Origin: Prochlorococcus sp. scB243_496M6
Lineage (GTDB): Bacteria; Cyanobacteriota; Cyanobacteriia; PCC-6307; Cyanobiaceae
Direction: 5' to 3'
DNA: 47,770 nucleotides
Assembly (NCBI GenBank): GCA_000635535.1
Contig: JFMF01000140.1
Coordinates: 1-47,770 of the forward strand
The position numbers were made by a program, and so were the translations under genes. The notes under the pieces were generated by a model, which was given only the letters and a program-made list of their open reading frames with translations, was not told the DNA's origin and did not search any database. This document shows positions 28,944 to 38,695 of the stretch, piece after piece (positions within the stretch are counted from its first letter, which is position 1; each line of letters opens with the position of its first letter).

Positions 28944-30515
28944 TTAACTGAAATATGCTTTGGCATCGTAAAGAGTTTCATCGCTTATCTCTGGAATTCC
29001 TCTTAAGATTGCGTATTTTTCAGTATTTGTTTTAACTTTACCTCTTACAAAAAATGGAACTTTTGTTAATTCAGCTCTACCAGATTCAGTCCAGATAATT
29101 CCCTCTTTACCATTTTTTTCTTTTTTCTCGTCAGAATTTAAAATGTTATTTGTGTTTCTAGCTGTATGTCCTAAATGGCTTTGATGACCATCAGTAAACT
29201 CAAAGTCATGTTTGAACATATCAATAAGATGCTCTTCTAAGCCCATCATTAGGGGATGTACCCAGTCATCAAAAATCACATTTGCTCCTTCCCATCCCAT
29301 TTGAGGGCTATATCTTGCTGGAACATCTTGAACATGCATTGGAGTACTAATTACTGAGCATGGAATGCCGAGTCTTTTTGCACTATGCCTTTCCATTTGG
29401 GTCCCTAAAACTAGTTCAGGGGCGGCCTTTTTCATGGCATCTTCCACTTCTAGATAATTGTTAGTTATCAGAGCTTCTACATTCAGATCCTTTGCAGTAG
29501 CTCTTACTTGCCTGGCCATCTCCCTGCTGTATGTTCCAAGACCCACTACTTCAAAACCCAATTCTTCCTTAGCAATTTTGGCTGCTGTGATTGCATGTGT
29601 TCCATCACCAAAAATAAAAACTCTTTTACCAGTTAGATAATTAGAGTCAACTGATTTTGAGTACCAAGGAAGTTTTGATTTATTTTCTAATTCTTCTTTA
29701 TTCGTTAAAGGAAGATCTAATTTCTCATGAACTTCATTTATAAATTCAATTGTATTTTTTATTCCAATAGGAATAGTATTCGTATATTCCATTCCAAAGT
29801 TCCGTTTAAGCCACTCACATGAAGCTTCAGCAATTTCTTGATAAAGACAGATATTTATTTCAGCATCAATTAGTCTTTCAATATCATCAGGACTAGCACC
29901 TAATGGAGCAACTACGTTTGTATCTATGCCTTGCTCCGAAAGTATGCGTTGGATTTCGATTACATCATCTCTGCATCTAAATCCTAGTAATGAAGGGCCA
30001 AGTATATTAACTTTTGGTCTCCTACCTAATTCCCTCCACCTAAGGGGATTTATTTTGTCTGAAGAACTTACTTTTTCTTTTAAAAGGGTTCTTGTTAGTT
30101 GATAAAAGGTTTCTGAAGCTCCCCAATTTTCTTTCTTGCTATAAGCAGGTAATTCAAGATTAACAATCGGCATATCAAACCCCATCCCTTTCGCAAGTGC
30201 TCCAGGTTGGTCTTGGATAAGTTCTGCTGTACAACTTTCTCCGACTAAAAGAGTTTTGGGTTTGAATCGTTCAACCGCTTCCTTAATATTTTTCTTCACT
30301 AATTCTGCTGTATCGCCTCCAAGGTCTCTAGCCTGAAAAGTTGTATAAGTTACTGGAGGCCTTTGCCCCCTCCTCTCGATCATGGTAAAGAGAAGATCTG
30401 CATATGTATCTCCTTGGGGGGCATGAAGCACATAATGAATGTCTTTCATTGACGAAGCAATTCTCATAGCACCAACATGTGGTGGTCCTTCATACGTCCA
30501 AAGAGTTAATTCCAT
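28944..30515 (-). CDS. chlB: Light-independent protochlorophyllide reductase subunit B (ChlB)
   Basis: With ChlN forms the catalytic heterotetramer of DPOR, sharing a [4Fe-4S] cluster. The 523-residue protein begins [34 protein letters not shown] (about 93-106) is the nitrogenase-like region, and the C-terminal domain includes GHTARNTNN and the final small PCP-like extension ([21 protein letters not shown], in which [10 protein letters not shown] is typical). It starts five bases after the chlN stop, the usual coupled order. Confidence 0.97.
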   Translation of the reverse strand: MELTLWTYEGPPHVGAMRIASSMKDIHYVLHAPQGDTYADLLFTMIERRGQRPPVTYTTFQARDLGGDTAELVKKNIKEAVERFKPKTLLVGESCTAELIQDQPGALAKGMGFDMPIVNLELPAYSKKENWGASETFYQLTRTLLKEKVSSSDKINPLRWRELGRRPKVNILGPSLLGFRCRDDVIEIQRILSEQGIDTNVVAPLGASPDDIERLIDAEINICLYQEIAEASCEWLKRNFGMEYTNTIPIGIKNTIEFINEVHEKLDLPLTNKEELENKSKLPWYSKSVDSNYLTGKRVFIFGDGTHAITAAKIAKEELGFEVVGLGTYSREMARQVRATAKDLNVEALITNNYLEVEDAMKKAAPELVLGTQMERHSAKRLGIPCSVISTPMHVQDVPARYSPQMGWEGANVIFDDWVHPLMMGLEEHLIDMFKHDFEFTDGHQSHLGHTARNTNNILNSDEKKEKNGKEGIIWTESGRAELTKVPFFVRGKVKTNTEKYAILRGIPEISDETLYDAKAYFS

Positions 30516-30520
30516 AGTTT

Positions 30521-31786
<1,266 letters not shown>

Positions 31787-31934
31787 TCAAGAGCTTATAT
31801 TTCAAGCTTGCATAAACTTTTAAATTTAAGAAAGTAATTAATAAGTTCTCTTACAAAATGTACACATTTAAAAAACTTATATGAATGTTTAAATACTTAA
31901 ATGAGAGTTATGAAATTTCTTTTTAGAATGATTC

Positions 31935-32303
31935 CTAATTTCTGTAGAAGGAATTTCCTTGACTTGTTTTTGAAATTTTCCAAACATTTCTAGCTATTTT
32001 CGTTGCTAATAATCCTGCTCTTTCTAGTTTAGATTTGCCGGGCTTTGCTCCAATTAAAGCTGTCACTTCTGAAGTGGTTAAAGGTGCTCCAGTATTTATA
32101 GCTAATTGCGTCAACTCCAATCTATCTCTAAGGTTTTTAAGATTTACCTTTTCGATTTTATCTTCTTCTAACCAACTAAAAGATGGGTCTTTCTGAGATA
32201 GTTTTTGCATTAAGCTTAGGCTAACTAATCCAAGAGTTTGATCAGGAGTTAATTCTTTTTCAGTGCCAGAAACATTTGGTTCTTTTTTTTGAGAAGTTCC
32301 CAT
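31935..32303 (-). CDS. Conserved small protein of unknown function between chlN and csoS1D
   Basis: A 122-residue soluble protein that I cannot assign. The first 25 residues are polar (MGTSQKKEPNVSGTEKELT). The C-terminal half, LTTSEVTALIGAKPGKSKLE followed by GLLATKIARNVWKI, is helical and basic with a turn rich in glycine, proline and lysine, and could be a small nucleic-acid-binding fold. That is inference. It is divergent from csoS1D with 97 bases between, and 157 bases upstream of chlN on the same strand, so it may share control with either cluster. Confidence 0.7.
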   Translation of the reverse strand: MGTSQKKEPNVSGTEKELTPDQTLGLVSLSLMQKLSQKDPSFSWLEEDKIEKVNLKNLRDRLELTQLAINTGAPLTTSEVTALIGAKPGKSKLERAGLLATKIARNVWKISKTSQGNSFYRN

Positions 32304-32400
32304 AAAAATGCATATCTTTTACTTGAACTTATCGTTTTGTGGGAAGCATGCAAGTAAATTTAATAGAAAAAATGAACCATTATCCGTTATAGTCGCGTGA

Positions 32401-33171
32401 ATGGAACCAACTTCTAGTTTAAACAGAGGAGAACGAAAAAAAGGCAGTTCTCTTGTCACAGGATCTGAGGTGCAATCTCAGGCCAGTGGTGCAAGCTGTT
32501 TTATTACAACTGATTCAGAAAAGTCTTTGGTGTCCAGACAAGCAAGTCAAGTTGAGCAAATTGAGTTGAGAACATATGTTTTTTTGGATTCTCTTCAACC
32601 TCAATTAGCTGCATATATGGGGACGGTTAGTAGAGGTTTTTTACCTATACCTGGAGATTCATGCCTTTGGATGGAAGTCTCACCTGGGATGGCCGTGCAT
32701 AGAGTCACTGATATTGCATTAAAAGCAAGTAATGTAAGACTTGGTCAGATGATTGTTGAAAGAGCATTTGGCTCTCTTGCTCTTTATCACAAAGATCAAA
32801 GTACTGTTTTACATTCTGGTGATGTTGTTCTAGATGCTATTGGGAGTGAAGTTAGAAAAAGAACCAAACCTTCAACGAGTTGGACAGAAGTTATTCGAGC
32901 TATTACTCCAGATCATGCTGTTTTAATTAATAGACAAAACAGAAGTGGATCAATGATTCAATCTGGAATGAGCATGTTTATATTAGAAACTGAACCAGCT
33001 GGGTATGTCTTAAAAGCAGCAAATGAAGCAGAAAAAGCATCAAATATAACTGTTGTTGATGTAAAGGCAGTTGGCGCTTTCGGTAGATTAACTCTCGCTG
33101 GGAAAGAAGGAGATGTAGAAGAAGCAGCGGCCGCTGCTATAAGAGCAATTGATGAAATTTCAAATTATTGA
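32401..33171 (+). CDS. csoS1D: Carboxysome tandem-BMC shell protein CsoS1D
   Basis: A minor alpha-carboxysome shell protein that forms stacked pseudohexamers with a large gated pore. The 256-residue protein has an N-terminal extension of about 50 residues and two fused BMC domains (about 52-150 and 155-255). From this ATG the motif VERAFGS places Glu120 and Arg121 exactly at the gating pair reported in the MED4 CsoS1D structure, which supports the start. The second domain ends with [19 protein letters not shown]. It lies upstream of the main operon, separated by rdgB on the other strand. Confidence 0.95.
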   Translation: MEPTSSLNRGERKKGSSLVTGSEVQSQASGASCFITTDSEKSLVSRQASQVEQIELRTYVFLDSLQPQLAAYMGTVSRGFLPIPGDSCLWMEVSPGMAVHRVTDIALKASNVRLGQMIVERAFGSLALYHKDQSTVLHSGDVVLDAIGSEVRKRTKPSTSWTEVIRAITPDHAVLINRQNRSGSMIQSGMSMFILETEPAGYVLKAANEAEKASNITVVDVKAVGAFGRLTLAGKEGDVEEAAAAAIRAIDEISNY

Positions 33172-33178
33172 TAATTTT

Positions 33179-33763
33179 CTAATTTAAACCAATTTCTTTT
33201 TTGAGGTAAGGTGACATAATTTTGGCAGCTTTACCTCTACTACCTAATTTATTTAATTGTGATTGTGAGAGCTCACCGTAAACACAGTTAGACTCTTTTA
33301 CCCAAAAAATAGATTCGAATTCCCCGTTTGGATATTTGGGGTTCTTAAGAATTTCTCCCCAGCATATTCCTGTTGTATCTTTAATTAAGTTTCCTGAGGG
33401 ATCGCACAAAACCATACAACTTATAAATCTTGCACTCCTATAAGGACTATCAGAAAGTTCATTAATTAATTTTTTAATTTTCTCATCATTAGTTTTGGCA
33501 TATCGAGCAGAATAAATTCCTGGCCGACCATCTAAAACATCTACTTCAAGACCCGAGTCATCAGCTAATGCCCAAGTTTTAGTCTCTAAAGCAGCTGCTT
33601 TTGCTTTTAGAAGTGCATTCTCAAAATATGTGTTTCCAGTCTCTTCGACATTTAAATATTCTGGTTGCTTCTGAACCTTTAAAGACAAAACATCCAGCAT
33701 CTCTGAAATTTCAGATACTTTTCTTTGATTGCCACTAGCAATAGTTAGAACTGGGAGGTTCAA
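33179..33763 (-). CDS. rdgB: RdgB/HAM1-type XTP/dITP pyrophosphatase
   Basis: House-cleaning enzyme that hydrolyses non-canonical purine triphosphates. The 194-residue protein has TIASGNQRKVSEISEML at the N-terminus, with the lysine and glutamate of the active site, and DDSGLEVDVLDGRPGIYSAR in the centre. The C-terminal substrate-recognition part is altered: EFESIFWV stands where FGYDPIF is usual and LGSRGKAAK where SHR is usual. The gene is embedded in the carboxysome locus on the opposite strand and is divergent from csoS1. Confidence 0.9.
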   Translation of the reverse strand: MNLPVLTIASGNQRKVSEISEMLDVLSLKVQKQPEYLNVEETGNTYFENALLKAKAAALETKTWALADDSGLEVDVLDGRPGIYSARYAKTNDEKIKKLINELSDSPYRSARFISCMVLCDPSGNLIKDTTGICWGEILKNPKYPNGEFESIFWVKESNCVYGELSQSQLNKLGSRGKAAKIMSPYLKKEIGLN

Positions 33764-33827
33764 AATAACAAATAAATTTATTGTGAATATTATCTTACTT
33801 CAAAGCTTGATACGGAGACAGGAAAGG

Positions 33828-33841
33828 TTGAACATTCCACA
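33828..33841 (+). repeat. Distal copy of the duplicated csoS1 leader motif
   Basis: TTGAACATTCCACA, identical to 34059-34072. GCTTGA lies 17 bases upstream, and GTAGACA follows within a CCTGT-GTAG-ACAGG hairpin (33842-33855). The copy next to csoS1 is also flanked by GCTTGA and GTAGACA, so this looks like a duplicated promoter/leader. Confidence 0.55.
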
Positions 33842-33938
33842 CCTGTGTAGACAGGGCCTGCCTCGTACGGAAATAACATAATGTAAATTTTTTCTTAACA
33901 CAACAGTATGTTTTGATGCACTAACTAATTTGCATAAG

Positions 33939-33954
33939 TATTGATATATCAATA
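33939..33954. promoter_or_regulatory. 16-base perfect palindrome upstream of csoS1
   Basis: TATTGATATATCAATA reads the same on both strands. It lies 137 bases ahead of the csoS1 ATG, on the upstream side of the possible -35. It is a candidate binding site for a dimeric regulator such as an LysR-type protein; that identity is inference. Confidence 0.5.
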
Positions 33955-33966
33955 GTACCAAGGGTG

Positions 33967-33981
33967 ATAAGTTTAACTTAT
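33967..33981. promoter_or_regulatory. 15-base palindrome with RbcR-like spacing
   Basis: ATAAGTTTAACTTAT has the form ATAAG-N5-CTTAT, close in layout to the ATTA(G/A)-N5-(C/T)TAAT site described for the LysR-type regulator RbcR in cyanobacteria. It lies 12 bases from the 16-base palindrome and about 43 bases upstream of a possible -35. RbcR binding is a hypothesis. Confidence 0.5.
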
Positions 33982-34058
33982 GAATGATAGAAAAAACATT
34001 AATGGAGATTTTGTCGAAAACGCTTGACTTATAAGTACTTAATGAAGCATTCTTCGAA

Positions 34059-34072
34059 TTGAACATTCCACA
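34059..34072 (+). repeat. Proximal copy of the duplicated leader motif (csoS1 5' region)
   Basis: TTGAACATTCCACA, identical to 33828-33841, followed by GTAGACA directly before the csoS1 ATG. It probably lies in or at the start of the csoS1 5' leader, which has no Shine-Dalgarno sequence. Confidence 0.55.
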
Positions 34073-34090
34073 TTTAGTATTTAGTAGACA

Positions 34091-34402
34091 ATGGCTACAG
34101 AAACAATGGGTATCGCTCTCGGCATGATCGAGACACGCGGACTTGTACCTGCAATCGAAGCAGCAGACGCAATGACAAAGGCAGCAGAAGTTCGCCTTAT
34201 TGGTCGTGAATTCGTAGGTGGCGGTTATGTCACAGTATTAGTTAGAGGCGAAACAGGCGCAGTTAACGCAGCTGTAAGAGCTGGTGCTGATGCTTGTGAA
34301 AGAGTTGGTGACGGTTTAGTTGCAGCTCACATTATTGCTCGTCCTCATAGAGAAGTTGAACCTGCTCTTGGTAACGGTGAATTTCTTGGTCAAAAGGACT
34401 AA
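34091..34402 (+). CDS. csoS1: Major carboxysome shell hexamer protein CsoS1
   Basis: A 103-residue single-BMC-domain protein that tiles the facets of the alpha-carboxysome. It reads MGIALGMIETRGLVPAIEAA, KAAEVRLIGREFVGGGYV (pore loop VGGGYV), and IIARPHREVEPALG near the end. The pore motif and length match CsoS1A/CcmK. It is first in the plus-strand cso operon. The codons near the 5' end are visibly more GC-rich than those of neighbouring genes, consistent with high expression. Confidence 0.98.
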   Translation: MATETMGIALGMIETRGLVPAIEAADAMTKAAEVRLIGREFVGGGYVTVLVRGETGAVNAAVRAGADACERVGDGLVAAHIIARPHREVEPALGNGEFLGQKD

Positions 34403-34411
34403 TTAAGTAAA

Positions 34412-34431
34412 GCAAAATTTGTAAATTTTGC
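34412..34431 (+). other. Intercistronic hairpin between csoS1 and cbbL
   Basis: GCAAAATTTGTAAATTTTGC is a perfect inverted repeat, with nine pairs possible around GT (fewer in RNA because of loop strain). It lies nine bases after the csoS1 stop and 41 before the cbbL ATG. No T-run follows, so it is more likely an RNA processing or stability element than a terminator. Confidence 0.5.
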
Positions 34432-34471
34432 ACAATAATTATTTTCCCTACACAGACCTAAATTTATCCTT

Positions 34472-35887
34472 ATGAGTAAGAAGTATGATGCAGGGGTAAA
34501 GGAGTACAGAGATACCTACTGGACTCCTGAATATGTACCCCTAGACACCGATTTATTAGCCTGTTTCAAATGTACAGGTCAAGAAGGTGTTCCCAGAGAA
34601 GAAGTTGCAGCAGCTGTTGCCGCTGAATCTTCAACAGGTACTTGGTCAACAGTTTGGTCCGAGTTACTTACAGATTTAGAATTTTATAAAGGACGTTGTT
34701 ATCGAATCGAAGACGTTCCTGGAGATCCTGAAGCTTTTTATGCTTTTATTGCATATCCTTTAGATCTTTTTGAAGAAGGTTCTATTACAAACGTATTAAC
34801 ATCTCTAGTAGGAAACGTTTTTGGATTTAAAGCTCTAAGACACTTACGTCTAGAAGATATTAGATTTCCAATCGCTTTCATCAAAACTTGCGGCGGTCCA
34901 CCAAATGGAATCGTAGTTGAAAGAGATCGTCTAAACAAATATGGAAGACCTCTTCTTGGTTGTACCATTAAACCTAAATTAGGATTATCTGGTAAAAACT
35001 ATGGTCGAGTTGTATATGAGTGCCTTAGAGGTGGTCTTGATTTAACGAAGGATGACGAGAATATAAACTCGCAGCCATTCCAACGTTGGAGAGAAAGATT
35101 TGAGTTTGTTGCAGAAGCAGTTAAACTTGCTCAACGAGAAACTGGAGAAGTTAAAGGTCACTATCTAAACTGTACTGCTAACACTCCTGAAGAACTCTAC
35201 GAAAGAGCTGAATTTGCAAAAGAGCTAGATATGCCAATCATCATGCATGATTATATAACTGGTGGTTTTACTGCAAATACTGGATTAGCAAACTGGTGTC
35301 GTAAAAATGGCATGCTTCTTCATATTCATAGAGCGATGCATGCTGTTATTGATAGGCATCCAAAACACGGTATCCATTTCAGGGTTCTAGCAAAATGTTT
35401 GAGACTCTCCGGAGGAGATCAATTACATACTGGAACTGTTGTTGGAAAACTAGAAGGTGATCGTCAAACAACCCTTGGTTACATTGATAACTTAAGAGAG
35501 TCATTTGTTCCTGAAGATAGATCAAGAGGTAACTTCTTTGATCAAGATTGGGGTTCAATGCCAGGAGTATTTGCTGTCGCATCAGGTGGTATTCACGTAT
35601 GGCATATGCCTGCACTCCTAGCGATTTTTGGAGATGATTCTTGTCTTCAGTTCGGTGGAGGAACACATGGTCATCCATGGGGTTCAGCCGCTGGAGCTGC
35701 AGCTAACAGAGTTGCTTTAGAAGCTTGTGTAAAAGCACGTAATGCTGGTCGCGAAATCGAAAAAGAGAGTAGAGACATTCTTATGGAAGCTGCTAAGCAT
35801 AGTCCTGAATTAGCTATTGCTCTAGAAACTTGGAAGGAAATTAAGTTTGAGTTTGACACTGTCGACAAGCTTGATGTTCAGGGTTAA
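34472..35887 (+). CDS. cbbL: Rubisco large subunit, form IA
   Basis: CO2-fixing subunit packed inside the carboxysome. The 471-residue protein has the active-site lysine region [17 protein letters not shown], the carbamylated lysine and metal ligands in [11 protein letters not shown], and loop 6 in VVGKLEGDR. The N-terminus and its placement between csoS1 and csoS2 identify the alpha-carboxysomal form IA. There is no Shine-Dalgarno sequence before its ATG. Confidence 0.99.
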   Translation: MSKKYDAGVKEYRDTYWTPEYVPLDTDLLACFKCTGQEGVPREEVAAAVAAESSTGTWSTVWSELLTDLEFYKGRCYRIEDVPGDPEAFYAFIAYPLDLFEEGSITNVLTSLVGNVFGFKALRHLRLEDIRFPIAFIKTCGGPPNGIVVERDRLNKYGRPLLGCTIKPKLGLSGKNYGRVVYECLRGGLDLTKDDENINSQPFQRWRERFEFVAEAVKLAQRETGEVKGHYLNCTANTPEELYERAEFAKELDMPIIMHDYITGGFTANTGLANWCRKNGMLLHIHRAMHAVIDRHPKHGIHFRVLAKCLRLSGGDQLHTGTVVGKLEGDRQTTLGYIDNLRESFVPEDRSRGNFFDQDWGSMPGVFAVASGGIHVWHMPALLAIFGDDSCLQFGGGTHGHPWGSAAGAAANRVALEACVKARNAGREIEKESRDILMEAAKHSPELAIALETWKEIKFEFDTVDKLDVQG

Positions 35888-35901
35888 CTCAAGTTTCGAA
35901 A

Positions 35902-35924
35902 TTGAGGAGATTTATTCTCCTCAA
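35902..35924 (+). other. Stable hairpin between cbbL and cbbS
   Basis: TTGAGGAGA and TCTCCTCAA form a perfect 9-pair stem with a 5-base loop, 14 bases after the cbbL stop. The TTGAG of its left arm can instead pair with CTCAA at 35889-35893, giving mutually exclusive structures. No T-run follows. Likely a 3'-end stabiliser or processing site that sets the cbbL:cbbS ratio. Confidence 0.6.
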
Positions 35925-35936
35925 ACTTATTAAAAT

Positions 35937-35950
35937 CTCGTTTTTACGAG
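35937..35950 (+). other. Small hairpin ahead of cbbS
   Basis: CTCGT and ACGAG form a 5-pair stem with a TTTT loop, 26 bases upstream of the cbbS ATG. It forms a tandem with the larger hairpin just upstream. Confidence 0.35.
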
Positions 35951-35976
35951 TAATTTCATTCACATTTTGATTAATT

Positions 35977-36318
35977 ATGCCTTTCCAGAGCACAGTAAGT
36001 GACTATCAAACAGTTGCAACCCTGGAAACATTCGGTTTTTTACCACCGATGACCCAGGAAGAAATATATGACCAAATTGCATACATAATTGCTCAAGGTT
36101 GGAGTCCTGTTATTGAGCATGTTCATCCTAGTGGATGTATGCAAACTTATTGGTCTTATTGGAAACTCCCATTTTTTGGGGAAAAAGATCTTAACTTGAT
36201 CGTGAGCGAATTGGAGGCATGCCATAGAGCATACCCTGATCATCATGTAAGAATCATCGGATACGATGCTTACACTCAAAGTCAAGGAACAGCTTTTGTA
36301 GTTTTCCAAGGACGTTAA
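35977..36318 (+). CDS. cbbS: Rubisco small subunit
   Basis: A 113-residue small subunit. Recognisable parts are ETFGFLPPMTQEEIYDQIAY, the WSYWKLPFF segment and HVRIIGYD near the C-terminus. It caps the L8S8 enzyme and contributes to CsoS2 binding at the L-S junction. The length is normal for form IA. A terminator-like hairpin lies downstream before csoS2. Confidence 0.99.
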   Translation: MPFQSTVSDYQTVATLETFGFLPPMTQEEIYDQIAYIIAQGWSPVIEHVHPSGCMQTYWSYWKLPFFGEKDLNLIVSELEACHRAYPDHHVRIIGYDAYTQSQGTAFVVFQGR

Positions 36319-36340
36319 AGCTACTTATCGTAGTTAATAT

Positions 36341-36374
36341 CTTTCTCCAAAACATTTTTTTGGAGAAAGTTTTT
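36341..36374 (+). terminator. Terminator-like hairpin between cbbS and csoS2
   Basis: CTTTCTCCAAAA (36341-36352) and TTTTGGAGAAAG (36358-36369) form a perfect 12-pair stem with a 5-base loop, followed by five T (36370-36374). It begins 22 bases after the cbbS stop, inside the operon and before csoS2. As the downstream genes seem to have no promoter of their own here, partial termination (attenuation) is the likely role. Confidence 0.65.
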
Positions 36375-36399
36375 CAAAAGAGTTTCACATTTGAAGATT

Positions 36400-38688
36400 A
36401 TGTCAAAAAAAACCAGTAGAGAGATTGCACTAGAAAGAAGAAAGGCGATGAGTGATAGCGGTAAAAAAGCTGCTGCTTATTCTTCAACTACCAAAGATAG
36501 AGTTCGATCTTCTCAAGATATACAGATTTCTGGGACTCAGTCTTCTCATAATAATATTTCTAAACCAGCTACAAAACATATTCCAAAAACTCAAGTAAAC
36601 AGAAATTCTTCAACAACTTTATCTAGTAAAGAGTTAGTAATAGAGAGAAGAAAAGCAATGTCTACCCATGGGAAATCAGCTATAACTTCATCTGATAGAA
36701 CCCGTACTGATGTTAAAAAAGAAAGTCCTGTAAACACAGTTAAAACTACCACAAGCGAAAATCAAGAAGTTCAAAATTCACATAATACTGAAATTAAAAC
36801 ATCAAAACCAAACTTTAAAAGAAGAATTAATCAGAAGAGAAAGCCTATTACTAATACAAGTAGAGATATTGTTTTAGCGAGAAGAGAAGCTCAATCTAAA
36901 CATGGTAAATCAGCAACTAAACAAAATACTAGTGCCGCTTCCTTAGCTAGAAGGGGAGACCCAGATTTAAGTAGTAGAGAAATTTCTCAGAGAGTGAGAG
37001 AGCTAAGAAGTAAAACTGGTGCCACAGGCAAAAAAGGTAATGGTAAATGTAGACCATGTGGTCCAAATAAAAATGGTGCCAAACAAAATATTGCAGATGC
37101 TAGCTGGAAAGTTGGTAAAAGTGAAACTGATTCAGGTCAAATAGTTACTGGAACTCAAGCTAATAGATCTGTAAAAACTACAGGTAATGAAGCAAGTACA
37201 TGCAGAACTGTAACTGGTACCCAATATATGGGATCAGAAGTTATTGATCAATTTTGTCAAGATAGACCAATTTATAAACAACCACTTAGATCTACTGTTA
37301 CCTCTACAACATCAGGTAATAAAGTAACTGGAAATGAAGTTGGTAGATCTGATAGAGTTACAGGCGATGAGCCAGGAACTTGTAAAAACCTTACAGGTAC
37401 TGAATATGTATCTTCAAATCAGTCGCAGAAGTATTGTGGTGATGTCCCAAAAAATCCTTCAAAGGTTAAACACAGCACTACAACCGATGGATTAAAAGTA
37501 TCTGGATCACTTCCTGGTAGATCAACCCTAGTTACTGGAGATGAATCAGGTTCTGGACAACAATTAACTGGAGATCAATATCTTGGCTCTGAGCCAAATC
37601 CAAAAGGTAAAGCATTTGAAAAAGTAGGCAGTTACAACACTCTTAATGGGAATAATGTAACTGGTACAGGGGTTGGAAGATCAGACCATATGACAGGCAA
37701 TGAACATGGGAGTTGTAAGAATGTAACTGGCGATGAGTACATAGGATCTCAACAATATGAGAAGTTTTGCGGTTCAAAACCAAAACCAGAAGCCAGAAAA
37801 GTAGGTTTAAGCCTTTCTTCAAAGTCAAATTTAATAAGCGGCACTATGACAGGAAGATCAGAAATAGTAACTGGAGATGAACCAGGTTCATGCAAAGTGT
37901 TAACAGGAACACCATACGCAGGCTTAGATCAGATTAATGAAAATTGTAGTACTGAGATTTCAGAAGATATGAAATCCCGAGCAACAGTTAATTCTGGAAA
38001 TAATTCAAATGCCAGACTTACAGGACAGCAACCAGGAATTGGCGGAGTAATGACAGGTGCTAAGAAAGGTGCTTGTAAAAATCTAACAGGTACTCCCTAT
38101 GTTGGTGGAGATCAGCTCTCACAAGCTTGTGATAATCCTCCACATGATGCGGCTTATGCCAATCCGGAAAAGTCGGCAGCTAACTCTTGGAACGAATTCT
38201 CTGTTAAATCTCCATCAAGAGATAAATATTCTGAAAAAAATACTCAAGGAGTTACAGGTAATGAATATGAAAATGGTTCAAAGGTAACAGGGCCTTTTGA
38301 TATGGCAGTTGATAAGGTCACTGGCACTGAAAAATTTAGATTTGAACCGAATAAAAATATTACTTATAAACAAAAAATGGAAATTGAAGAGGCAGACCGT
38401 GCTGCAAAAACACCAGAAAAAAGAGTCGCATCAAGGATTACTGGTGAAGGTCAATCAGTAGGAAACGTAACTGGTGATGATTGGGATCGCGGCGATAAGG
38501 TAACAGGTACAGAGGGAGCTTCTTCTAGAAAGAGAAATCCATCAAGAGCAGGATTTATGAGCGCAATGCCCCCTATGGATGTTAAAAGAAATGAGGAAAC
38601 AGAAAAACCAGATTTCTTGATAACTGGATCTAGTGGAAATACTCGTGAAGGACAACTTGTTACCTTTTCAGGTGGTGCAAGAGGTTAA
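36400..38688 (+). CDS. csoS2: Carboxysome assembly scaffold CsoS2
   Basis: Intrinsically disordered scaffold that binds Rubisco through N-terminal repeats and the shell through middle and C-terminal repeats. I count four N-type helices (for example SREIALERRKAMS, SKELVIERRKAMS, SRDIVLARREAQS, SREISQRVRELRS). Six middle repeats follow with VTG-x-x-x-G-R-S and C-K-x-L-T-G-x-x-Y patterns, then a C-terminal domain ending LITGSSGNTREGQLVTFSGG. The third middle repeat lacks both cysteines. The ATG at 36400 is preferred over an in-frame TTG nine bases earlier; 762 residues. Confidence 0.98.
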   Translation: MSKKTSREIALERRKAMSDSGKKAAAYSSTTKDRVRSSQDIQISGTQSSHNNISKPATKHIPKTQVNRNSSTTLSSKELVIERRKAMSTHGKSAITSSDRTRTDVKKESPVNTVKTTTSENQEVQNSHNTEIKTSKPNFKRRINQKRKPITNTSRDIVLARREAQSKHGKSATKQNTSAASLARRGDPDLSSREISQRVRELRSKTGATGKKGNGKCRPCGPNKNGAKQNIADASWKVGKSETDSGQIVTGTQANRSVKTTGNEASTCRTVTGTQYMGSEVIDQFCQDRPIYKQPLRSTVTSTTSGNKVTGNEVGRSDRVTGDEPGTCKNLTGTEYVSSNQSQKYCGDVPKNPSKVKHSTTTDGLKVSGSLPGRSTLVTGDESGSGQQLTGDQYLGSEPNPKGKAFEKVGSYNTLNGNNVTGTGVGRSDHMTGNEHGSCKNVTGDEYIGSQQYEKFCGSKPKPEARKVGLSLSSKSNLISGTMTGRSEIVTGDEPGSCKVLTGTPYAGLDQINENCSTEISEDMKSRATVNSGNNSNARLTGQQPGIGGVMTGAKKGACKNLTGTPYVGGDQLSQACDNPPHDAAYANPEKSAANSWNEFSVKSPSRDKYSEKNTQGVTGNEYENGSKVTGPFDMAVDKVTGTEKFRFEPNKNITYKQKMEIEEADRAAKTPEKRVASRITGEGQSVGNVTGDDWDRGDKVTGTEGASSRKRNPSRAGFMSAMPPMDVKRNEETEKPDFLITGSSGNTREGQLVTFSGGARG

Positions 38689-38695
38689 GTAAATA

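Larger units (their letters stand above)
33764..34090. promoter_or_regulatory. Intergenic control region upstream of the carboxysome operon
   Basis: This 327-base gap between divergent rdgB and csoS1 is the longest non-coding stretch in the window. It holds a GC-rich patch (about 33811-33871), a 16-base perfect palindrome, a 15-base palindrome, overlapping 10-base palindromes (34027-34041), a possible -35 (TTGACT, 34024-34029), and two copies of TTGAACATTCCACA. No gene is supported; an 88-codon minus-strand frame here looks fortuitous. Confidence 0.7.

Noticed and set aside
33800..34066. 88-codon minus-strand open frame in the csoS1 upstream gap
   Set aside because: No family resemblance, lies across palindromes and leader repeats, and the region has clear regulatory content. 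Treated as a chance frame.
36400..38688. Programmed frameshift giving a short CsoS2 isoform
   Set aside because: Known in some proteobacterial csoS2 genes, but I did not find a convincing slippery heptamer with a following structure here.
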